DNA from: an uncultured Eubacteriales bacterium
Lineage (GTDB): Bacteria; Bacillota_A; Clostridia; Christensenellales; Aristaeellaceae
Length of the DNA: 7,930 nucleotides
Direction of reading: 5' to 3'
Assembly (NCBI GenBank): GCA_902795555.1
Contig: CADBLV010000040.1
Span: 1-7,930 of the forward strand
Shown: positions 1-5,246 of the stretch, piece by piece
How positions within the stretch are numbered: position 1 is the stretch's first letter
How the letters are laid out: every line of letters starts with the position of its first letter
Notes under the pieces: generated by a model
Database searches by the model: none
The model's input: only the letters and a program-made list of their open reading frames with translations
Told to the model about the DNA's origin: nothing
Made by a program: the position numbers and the translations under genes

Positions 1-185
1 AGATCGGGGAATATGCCTTCTCATACTGCAGTTCATTGAAGGAACTGACGGTTCCGGACAGCGTGCAGTCCATCGGTGAGCACGCTTTCGATTTCGGTTC
101 ACAGGACCTGGTGATCCTCTGCGGTCCGGACAGCTGCGCGAAAAAGTACTGCGAGCAGAACGGCATCGCCTTCCGGACGGAATGA
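1..185 (+). CDS. BspA-like leucine-rich-repeat surface protein, C-terminal end (partial)
   Basis: The open frame enters from the left edge (reading from base 3) and stops at TGA 183-185, giving the last 60 residues. It reads as LRR_5/BspA repeats: an IGEYAFSYCSSLKELTVP unit is followed by a second unit with SIGEHAF. It closes with the tail typical of these proteins, a charged S..AKKYCEQNGI.F segment. In this family the repeats form an extracellular solenoid used in adhesion to host or plant material. The protein's start, any signal peptide and any anchor lie outside the window, so its size and exact role cannot be judged. Cys residues occur at the positions BspA repeats often use (AFxxC). It is separated from the next gene by a spacer with its own promoter, so it probably belongs to a different transcription unit. 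The family is clear; the function is not. Confidence 0.8.
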   Translation, partial: IGEYAFSYCSSLKELTVPDSVQSIGEHAFDFGSQDLVILCGPDSCAKKYCEQNGIAFRTE

Positions 186-222
186 CGCCCGAGGAACCGC
201 CCGGCCCCGCGTGTAACGACAG

Positions 223-251
223 TTGATAAAATCCCTTTTGTCCGTTATAAT
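223..251 (+). promoter_or_regulatory. Sigma-A-type promoter upstream of the PDE gene
   Basis: TTGATA at 223-228 and a perfect TATAAT at 246-251 are separated by exactly 17 bases. This is close to the housekeeping consensus and is the only convincing promoter in the window. Transcription should start near 257-259, giving a leader of about 55 bases before the ATG at 314. Short inverted repeats surround it (CAGTTG 220-225 with CAACTG 263-268; TTGTC 238-242 with GACAA 255-259) and could be operator half-sites, but they are short enough to be chance. Confidence 0.8.
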
Positions 252-298
252 GCAGACAAGTACAACTGAAACGATGATCATAACCGACAGACAGACGC

Positions 299-306
299 AA
301 AGGAGA
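299..306 (+). promoter_or_regulatory. Ribosome binding site for the PDE gene
   Basis: AAAGGAGA at 299-306 is a strong Shine-Dalgarno sequence ending 7 bases before ATG 314. It fixes that ATG as the start. Confidence 0.8.
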
Positions 307-313
307 TGCGCCT

Positions 314-2065
314 ATGTACGTCTTTCCTGAAGAACTCCGGAAGGCCTATGAAGCGGTCCCGGCCCCGCTGGTGTTCTACCAGTTTATCGACGGGAAGGTC
401 GTTCCGCTGCTGGTTTCGGACGGGTTCTGCCGCCTGGTGGAAAAGGACCGGGAGAAAGCCGTAAAATGGCTGATCGGCGGGCAGTTCGAGCGGCTGCATC
501 CGGATGACGTGGGCAACGTGTCCCATGTCAGCGATGACTTTGCCCATCACCGCAGCGGATACAACGTAATCTTCCGGTCCCGCCACAGCGACGGATATCA
601 CTATATCCATGCCGTGGGCGAATGGATGACCATGCCGGACGGAACAGAGCTGGCTCTGCTGATCTACGTGGATGTTTCGCAGAGCAGTAAAGAGATCGCG
701 GTCCTGAAGGAAAGATACAACCTGTTCCACCAGGATGTATTCTATACCGATTCAATGACCGGCCTGCCAAACATCAACTATCTGTTCAAGTTCGGGGATG
801 AACGGGTTCACGCGCTGCGGTCGGCGGGAAAACAGCCGGTATTCGTCTATTTTGACGTGAACGCGATGCAGTCCTATAACAACCAGTATGGATTCAAAAA
901 GGGCGATGAGCTGATTTGTCTGATTGTCGCTGTTCTGCAGGAGACCTTCCCGGGCAGCCTGCTTGTTCGCGGCGTGGAAGATCATATTATCCTGATTACG
1001 GACCCGGAAAGCACAGCGCAGCTTTGTGAAAAGATTGAGGAGGCCAACCGGCGGATCCGCAGGGAAGCCTACGGCAACACCACCGGCGTCGTGGCCGGGA
1101 TCTGTGAGATGACCGGGGATATGCGCTGCGCCGAAGCGATGGACCATACGCACCACGCGATCCGGCGGAGCGAATCGGACCTGAATAAGGTTTGGCGGTT
1201 CTGGACGCCGGAAGCGGATGAACAATACTGGAAGCAGCTTTATATTGTGGAAAACCATGAACATGCGCTGAGCAACAACTGGTTCAGGGTGTATTATCAG
1301 GGGATTGCGGAAACGGAAACGGGGAAAGGCGCCGCGATGGAGGCCCTGGCCCGCTGGGTGGATCCGGTTCGCGGAATCATCTCTCCGGCGGATTTCATTC
1401 CGACGCTGCAGAAGTATCATCTGCTGTATAAACTGGATCTGTTCATCTTTGAGCAGGTTTGCAGGGAGATCAGCATCCGGCATGAAAACGGGCTGACGCT
1501 GGTTCCGGTGTCCGTCAATTTTGCCCGGCAGGATTTTGACCATGTGGACATGGTTGCCGAGCTGAACCGGATTGTGGACAGCTATGAGATCGACCGATTC
1601 GGCATCGGGAAGGATTTCTTCATCATTGAAATTACGGAACAGGACATGGCCACGGCGCCGGAACGATTTTATCAGCAGCTGGCCGCGCTTCGGGCCGACG
1701 GATTCCGTGTGTGGCTGGATGACTTCGGGAGCGCCTATTCTTCCCTGAATGTGTTCAGCAAAATCGACGTGGATCTGATCAAGTTTGATATGGACCTGGT
1801 TCGGAACATGGACGGAAAAAACAACGTGAACCGGGAAATCCTGAAGGCGATCACCGGGATGTGCCGGAAGCTGGGGATCCATACGCTGGCGGAAGGCGTG
1901 GAGACGGAAAAACAGAAGGAATTCCTGATTCAGATCGGGTGCGAGCTGTCGCAGGGCTATCTTTATCACCGTCCGGAACCGCTGGAGCAGGTCCTGTATA
2001 AAAAGCAGAACGGACACAGGCAGCGGGAAATGATTTCGGACGAGCGGCGGAAACAGCTGATCTGA
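314..2065 (+). CDS. PAS / degenerate GGDEF / EAL protein, predicted c-di-GMP phosphodiesterase
   Basis: Cytoplasmic 583-residue signalling protein with no signal peptide or membrane segment. Residues ~15-123 form a PAS_3-like sensor fold (LHPDD at 61-65), followed by a helical linker. Residues ~141-300 form a GGDEF domain that begins correctly (TDSMTGLPN), but the signature is RGVEDH at 219-224 instead of RxGGDEF, so cyclase activity is unlikely; it may bind GTP or be structural. Residues ~322-560 are an EAL domain with the catalytic set in place: E343-A-L (EALARW), N402 (SVN), E439 (IEITE), D469-D470 (DDFG), K490 (DLIKFD), E527 (AEGVET) and Q547 (SQGY). This predicts hydrolysis of cyclic di-GMP to pGpG, tuned by the PAS signal. 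It has its own strong promoter and ribosome binding site, and lies 41 bases before the PAP2 gene. The phosphodiesterase call rests on motifs and is quite sure; the sensed signal is unknown. Confidence 0.92.
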   Translation: MYVFPEELRKAYEAVPAPLVFYQFIDGKVVPLLVSDGFCRLVEKDREKAVKWLIGGQFERLHPDDVGNVSHVSDDFAHHRSGYNVIFRSRHSDGYHYIHAVGEWMTMPDGTELALLIYVDVSQSSKEIAVLKERYNLFHQDVFYTDSMTGLPNINYLFKFGDERVHALRSAGKQPVFVYFDVNAMQSYNNQYGFKKGDELICLIVAVLQETFPGSLLVRGVEDHIILITDPESTAQLCEKIEEANRRIRREAYGNTTGVVAGICEMTGDMRCAEAMDHTHHAIRRSESDLNKVWRFWTPEADEQYWKQLYIVENHEHALSNNWFRVYYQGIAETETGKGAAMEALARWVDPVRGIISPADFIPTLQKYHLLYKLDLFIFEQVCREISIRHENGLTLVPVSVNFARQDFDHVDMVAELNRIVDSYEIDRFGIGKDFFIIEITEQDMATAPERFYQQLAALRADGFRVWLDDFGSAYSSLNVFSKIDVDLIKFDMDLVRNMDGKNNVNREILKAITGMCRKLGIHTLAEGVETEKQKEFLIQIGCELSQGYLYHRPEPLEQVLYKKQNGHRQREMISDERRKQLI

Positions 2066-2092
2066 CGGCAGAACAGGGCCTGAAGAGCAATC

Positions 2093-2098
2093 GGGGGG
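2093..2098 (+). promoter_or_regulatory. Ribosome binding site deciding the PAP2 start
   Basis: A GGGGGG run at 2093-2098 ends 8 bases before ATG 2107. An in-frame GTG at 2098-2100 overlaps this run and would have no Shine-Dalgarno of its own, so ATG 2107 is preferred over GTG 2098. Confidence 0.55.
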
Positions 2099-2106
2099 TG
2101 CAGGAC

Positions 2107-3054
2107 ATGGACATGGATTTTCTTCTCATGCTTCAGCAGTTCAGGGAAGGCGGGGGAGCAGCCTTCACGGAGTTTTTCCTGAAGATGAGCTATATCGGGG
2201 AAATGACCATCGTACTGGCCATCATCGCGGAGATCTACTGGTGCGTCAGCAAGGAGTTCGGAAACTACCTTCTGATGGGCTGGAGCGGGAACCGGATTAT
2301 CAACGGTTTGCTGAAGGTGACGGCCTGCGTTTACCGCCCGTGGATCAGAGACGCCCGGATCATTCCCGAACCGGAAGCGCTGGCCGCGGCCACCGGTTAT
2401 TCCTTTCCCAGCGGACACAGCATGAATGCCGCCTCCCTCTACGGCGGAGGGGCCATCCGGAAGGAACTGCCGAAGCCCGGGCGCATCGCGCTGGGGCTGA
2501 TTGCAGTGCTGATTGCGCTGAGCCGCAATTTTCTGGGCGTTCATACCCCGCAGGATGTCCTGGTGGGCCTGGGGGCCGGGCTGCTTTTCATGTGGCTGAT
2601 CGGGAAACTGATGAAATGGGTCGAGGCGCATCCTGAAAAGGACATCATGATTATGTGCATCGGCATCGGGATGGCCGTGGCTGTGGCGGTGTTTGCCGCT
2701 CTGAAGTCCTATCCGGAAGACCGGGACGCGGCAGGGAAACTGCTGGTGGACGGCGCGAAAATGGCCAATGATACGTTCAAAGGCGTGGGCTGGGGTATCG
2801 GATTTCTGGCAGGCTGGGTGCTGGAAAGAAGATTCATCCATTTTTCGACGGATGTCCCGATGGTGACGAGAGTCACCCGGTTTGTGACAGGGCTTCTCGG
2901 CTTTTATGTGATCAGCCTGATTCTGGTGCCGCTGATTAAGAAATGGATCCCCGGGGCCACGGGCACGATTTTCTCCAGCTTCCTTCAGATGTTTTTTGTT
3001 TCTTTCCTCTTTCCCTGGTGTATGAAACATGTGAAAGCCCTGAAGGGGCTTTGA
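2107..3054 (+). CDS. PAP2-family membrane phosphatase
   Basis: Predicted 315-residue integral membrane lipid-phosphate or diphosphate phosphatase. All three PAP2 motifs are intact (numbered from ATG 2107): KVTACVYRP with K70, R77 and P78; PSGH at 101-104; and SRNFLGVHTPQD with S139-R140, the nucleophile-activating H146 and D150. Hydrophobic helices surround these motifs (about 33-47, 126-139, 150-168, 180-199, 225-238, 258-277 and 285-305). The three helices after motif 3 make it longer than a minimal PAP2 enzyme, which is common in clostridial members. Substrates in this superfamily include undecaprenyl diphosphate, phosphatidate and phosphatidylglycerol phosphate; the sequence does not tell which. 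If it handles the C55 carrier lipid it would fit a surface-polysaccharide neighbourhood, but that is inference. It lies 41 bases after the PDE stop with no visible promoter between, so the two are probably cotranscribed. Confidence 0.9.
   Translation: MDMDFLLMLQQFREGGGAAFTEFFLKMSYIGEMTIVLAIIAEIYWCVSKEFGNYLLMGWSGNRIINGLLKVTACVYRPWIRDARIIPEPEALAAATGYSFPSGHSMNAASLYGGGAIRKELPKPGRIALGLIAVLIALSRNFLGVHTPQDVLVGLGAGLLFMWLIGKLMKWVEAHPEKDIMIMCIGIGMAVAVAVFAALKSYPEDRDAAGKLLVDGAKMANDTFKGVGWGIGFLAGWVLERRFIHFSTDVPMVTRVTRFVTGLLGFYVISLILVPLIKKWIPGATGTIFSSFLQMFFVSFLFPWCMKHVKALKGL
3034..3052 (+). terminator. Possible weak terminator or 3' hairpin at the end of the PAP2 gene
   Basis: AAAGCCC (3034-3040) and GGGCTTT (3046-3052) form a perfect 7-bp stem with a 5-base loop, overlapping the last PAP2 codons. 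The sequence after it (GATGTTTCC) is only slightly T-rich, so termination would be partial at best. It may be an mRNA-stability hairpin. Confidence 0.3.
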
Positions 3055-3118
3055 TGTTTCCGAAGGAACGCGAAGGAAGGGGAAAAGGGTAAGATGGAGG
3101 AACCCGCGGAGAAAGAAA

Positions 3119-3155
3119 GCGCCGCGGCATAGACGGAAGGATGATTTCGCGGCGC
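3119..3155 (+). repeat. GC-rich inverted repeat in the kinase leader
   Basis: GCGCCGCG (3119-3126) is perfectly complementary to CGCGGCGC (3148-3155) across a 21-base loop. An overlapping part of the left arm (CGCCGC 3120-3125) can pair instead with GCGGCG at 3174-3179, so two mutually exclusive hairpins are possible. No T-tract follows either, so neither is a standard terminator. Confidence 0.4.
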
Positions 3156-3181
3156 GAACGGAAGAACGGATTTGCGGCGGA
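3133..3181 (+). repeat. Degenerate tandem repeat, two units, in the kinase leader
   Basis: Units at 3133-3157 and 3158-3181 both begin ACGGAAG, continue through a GATTT-like stretch and end in a GCGGCG-like stretch. A third partial unit starting with TCGGAAAGG follows at 3183. The copies are imperfect, with several mismatches by eye. Confidence 0.4.
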
Positions 3182-3202
3182 ATCGGAAAGGAAATATCAG
3201 AG

Positions 3203-4387
3203 ATGCAGTTTGATCGGATTTATGAGGAAATCTATCATCGGCCCGCGGAATATCAGCATTTCTGCCCCTATCGGATCAGCCCCCTGGGGGCGCATATCGA
3301 TCACCAGCTGGGGAAGGTTAACGGATTTGCGATCGACCGGGGGATTCATATGGCCTTCAGCCCGAAAAAAAATGGAGTGGTGGAGCTGCAGAGCGTCAAC
3401 TTTCCCGGCAAGCGGGCTCAGTTTCACGTCGCCGCCATTCCGGAGGAAAAGGCGGGGGACTGGGCGGATCACTGCCGGGGAGCGGCGAGGGAGCTGGGGG
3501 CGAAATATAAGCTGACGGTCGGGCTGTCCGGGGTGATCGAGGGGACGCTGCCGATCGGCGGGCTGTCCTCCTCCGCGGCGGTGATCATCCTGTTTCTGTC
3601 CGCGCTGGCGAAGGTGAACGGGATTCATCTGGAGGAATGGGAAACCATCATGATGGCCAAGGCCGCGGAGAATCACTATGTGGGCGTGAACTGCGGGAAG
3701 CTGGACCAGAGCTGCGAGGTGCTGAGCAAAAAAGATCAGCTGCTGTATCTGGACTGCTCGGATGATTCCTACACGCTGATTGAACGGAATCCCGCCATGA
3801 AGCCCTTCCGGATCGCGGTGTTTTTCAGCGGGCTGGAGCGGAGCCTGGCCAATTCGGCCTATAATCTGCGGCAGGATAAATGCAAGGCGGCCGCCTATGA
3901 TCTGCTGGCTTTTGCCAGCCTGCCTTACGGGAAATTTCAGGACACTGTGCTGCGGGCGGTTCCGCCGGAGGTTTTCACGGAGTATAAGGACCGCCTTCCG
4001 GAGACCTTCCGGAAAAGGGCGGCGCATTTCTTCGGAGAAATCCGGCGGGCGGAAGAAGGCGCGGACGCATGGCGGCGGGGCGACCTGGAGCGATACGGCG
4101 GGCTGGTGTTCGCTTCCGGAGAAAGCAGCGTTGAGAATTATGAATGCGGCTGTCCGGAGCTGATTACGCTCTATCGGATCATGACCCGGACGCCGGGGAT
4201 CTACGGCGGGCGTTTCAGCGGCGCGGGCTTCAAGGGCTGCTGCATGGCCCTGATCGATCCGGAGGCGGAGACGGAAGTGCTGGAGCGGGTGAGCCGGGAG
4301 TATCTGTCCGCCTATCCGGCGCTGAGCGGGAAATATCTGGCGGCCGTATGCGAGACGTCGGACGGCGTGAATTTGACGGGAGGATGA
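3203..4387 (+). CDS. GHMP-family sugar-1-kinase, candidate galacturonokinase (galactokinase family)
   Basis: A 394-residue cytosolic GHMP kinase, close to the length of galactokinase. Motif 1 is CPYRISPLGAHIDHQLG at 21-37, where galactokinases have PGRVNLIGEHTDYNGG. R24, H31 and D33 are kept, but the Glu that contacts the galactose 6-hydroxyl is Ala30. Motif 2 is GLSSSAA at 120-126 (ATP phosphate loop). D168 in CGKLDQS is the expected catalytic base, and Y220 in SAYNLR matches the sugar-contact Tyr. Motif 3 is GGRFSGAGFKGCC at 335-347, not the galactokinase GARMTGGGFGGC. The PYRxxPLGAHIDHQ and RFSGAGFxGCC forms are, from memory, those of plant galacturonokinase, which adds phosphate to C1 of galacturonate. 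The nucleotidyltransferase starts 3 bases after its stop and a UDP-glucuronate 4-epimerase follows, so GalA-1-P to UDP-GalA fits the context. The start has AAAGGAAA at 3187-3194. Glucuronate, galactose or another sugar remains possible. Confidence 0.88.
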   Translation: MQFDRIYEEIYHRPAEYQHFCPYRISPLGAHIDHQLGKVNGFAIDRGIHMAFSPKKNGVVELQSVNFPGKRAQFHVAAIPEEKAGDWADHCRGAARELGAKYKLTVGLSGVIEGTLPIGGLSSSAAVIILFLSALAKVNGIHLEEWETIMMAKAAENHYVGVNCGKLDQSCEVLSKKDQLLYLDCSDDSYTLIERNPAMKPFRIAVFFSGLERSLANSAYNLRQDKCKAAAYDLLAFASLPYGKFQDTVLRAVPPEVFTEYKDRLPETFRKRAAHFFGEIRRAEEGADAWRRGDLERYGGLVFASGESSVENYECGCPELITLYRIMTRTPGIYGGRFSGAGFKGCCMALIDPEAETEVLERVSREYLSAYPALSGKYLAAVCETSDGVNLTGG

Positions 4388-4390
4388 CGG

Positions 4391-5125
4391 ATGGACTGCG
4401 TGATTCTGGCCGCGGGATATGCGACGCGGCTGTATCCCCTGACTGAAAACTTTCCCAAGCCGCTTCTGCCCGTGGGGGGGCGGCCGATTCTGGACTGGCT
4501 GACGGAGGATGTTTCGCCCTGCGTGGAGCGCTTTTTCGTCGTCAGCAACCACCGGTTTGCGGAGCAGTTTTCCGCCTGGGCCGGGGGACAGAAAGCCCGG
4601 GTGACTGTTGTCGACGACGGGACTATGACCAACGAAACCCGGCTGGGGGCCGTGCGGGATATCGAGGCTGCCCTTTCGGCAGGGGCCGGGGGAGACTGCC
4701 TGATCATGGCCGGAGACAATGTGCTGGATTTCAGCCTGCGGCCTTTTCTGACCTACGCCGGGGAAAAGGGCACTTCCTGCGTGATGCGGCACGAGGAAAA
4801 CCGGCCGGCGGCGCTGCGGAAAACCGCCGTGATTACCGTCGACGGGGAGGACCTGATTACCTCCTATGAGGAAAAGCCCGCGGAACCGAAGGGGAACTGG
4901 GCTGTTCCGCCCTTTTATGTCTATCGGGCGGAGGATCTGGCGCTGATTCCCGAGGCCCTGGCGGAGGGATGCAGCCCGGACGCGCCGGGCAGCTTCGCGG
5001 CCTGGCTCAGCCGCCGGAAGCCCATGCATGCCTGGAAGATGCCCGGAGCCCGATATGACATCGGAGACCTGGCCAGCTATGAGGCGGTCCGGGACAGCTA
5101 CAAGGGGCCGAAGGCCGCGGAATGA
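4391..5125 (+). CDS. RmlA-like sugar-1-phosphate nucleotidyltransferase, candidate UTP:galacturonate-1-phosphate uridylyltransferase
   Basis: A 244-residue NTP_transferase (GT-A fold) enzyme. It opens with ILAAGYATRLYPLT followed by PKPLLPVGGRPILD, the nucleotide-binding signature (G9, R13, K23). It has MAGDN at 106-110, where D109 is the usual metal ligand, EKP at 161-163, and YDIGD at 222-226, where D223 should be the second metal ligand. A TNETRLGAVRD stretch (80-90) resembles the sugar/base-recognition region of short members. It lacks the left-handed beta-helix of GlmU and the long C-terminus of UGPase or plant UDP-sugar pyrophosphorylase, so it is a bare catalytic domain. The reaction is NTP plus sugar-1-phosphate giving NDP-sugar and pyrophosphate. 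The sequence does not fix the sugar or base. The tight junction with the kinase (stop 4387, start 4391, GGGAGGA at 4378-4384) and the UDP-uronate epimerase downstream point to UTP and uronate-1-phosphate. TDP- or CTP-linked substrates are alternatives. Confidence 0.88.
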   Translation: MDCVILAAGYATRLYPLTENFPKPLLPVGGRPILDWLTEDVSPCVERFFVVSNHRFAEQFSAWAGGQKARVTVVDDGTMTNETRLGAVRDIEAALSAGAGGDCLIMAGDNVLDFSLRPFLTYAGEKGTSCVMRHEENRPAALRKTAVITVDGEDLITSYEEKPAEPKGNWAVPPFYVYRAEDLALIPEALAEGCSPDAPGSFAAWLSRRKPMHAWKMPGARYDIGDLASYEAVRDSYKGPKAAE

Positions 5126-5144
5126 GAGACAGAACGTCAGCATG

Positions 5145-5160
5145 TGAACTCGGAAGTTCA
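5145..5160 (+). repeat. Small hairpin in the spacer before the epimerase gene
   Basis: TGAACT (5145-5150) and AGTTCA (5155-5160) form a perfect 6-bp stem with a CGGA loop. It is followed by AAGAGAGAAA rather than T residues, so it is not an intrinsic terminator. It could be a processing or stability element. Confidence 0.35.
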
Positions 5161-5224
5161 AAGAGAGAAACGTCCTGAGCCGATGACGGAAGTACAAAGA
5201 ACGAAAAATGCCCTGAATCGATAA
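5151..5224 (+). repeat. Degenerate tandem repeat, about 36-38 bases, two units
   Basis: Unit 1 starts at 5151 and unit 2 at 5187. Both open CGGAAGTWCAAAGA, continue through GAAA and CCTGA, and end in CGATGA or CGATAA. Bases 5126-5150 resemble the second half of a unit, and 5225-5246 resemble a further partial copy. The ATG codons of the tiny ORFs fall at equivalent places near unit junctions. The CGGAAG core also appears in the leader repeats at 3133-3181. Confidence 0.5.
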
Positions 5225-5246
5225 TGAAAGAAGGGAACGAAACGCC

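Larger units (their letters stand above)
3054..3202 (+). other. Purine-rich leader before the kinase gene, with two tiny coupled ORFs
   Basis: This spacer of about 148 bases holds no recognisable gene or clear promoter. The PAP2 stop overlaps an ATG (TGATG, ATG 3054-3056) that opens a 12-codon ORF (MFPKEREGRGKG, stop 3090-3092). One base later a second 12-codon ORF begins at 3094 (MEEPAEKESAAA, stop TAG 3130-3132), preceded by AAAAGGG. The second ORF contains the left arm of the inverted repeat at 3119-3155. These may be leader peptides or stepping stones for ribosomes, or simply chance ORFs in GA-rich sequence. The kinase ribosome binding site, AAAGGAAA, is at 3187-3194. Confidence 0.3.

Noticed and set aside
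752..2017. Minus-strand open frame of about 421 codons opposite the PDE gene
   Set aside because: Shadow of the PAS/GGDEF/EAL gene, with no domain and no ribosome binding site in context.
1966..3030. Minus-strand open frame of about 354 codons opposite the PAP2 gene
   Set aside because: Shadow of the PAP2 gene; the composition is His, Gln, Pro and Arg rich and non-globular.
3034..3052. The PAP2 3' hairpin as a strong intrinsic terminator
   Set aside because: The stem is good but there is no real T-tract after it, so it was kept only as a weak element.
3141..3515. A 124-codon plus-strand ORF starting before the kinase in another frame
   Set aside because: It overlaps the kinase start and 300 bases of its conserved coding sequence in the wrong frame and resembles no family. 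Only its ATG position next to the mini-ORF chain was considered of note.
3203..4387. Galactokinase of the Leloir pathway (galK)
   Set aside because: The sugar-contact Glu is replaced by Ala and motifs 1 and 3 differ from galactokinase. No galT or galE is present, and the adjacent epimerase is of the UDP-glucuronate type. It was not ruled out as a side activity.
5220..5225. GATAAT as a -10 box for a separate epimerase promoter
   Set aside because: No TTGACA-like element lies about 17 bases upstream; the matching region is AAGAAC.
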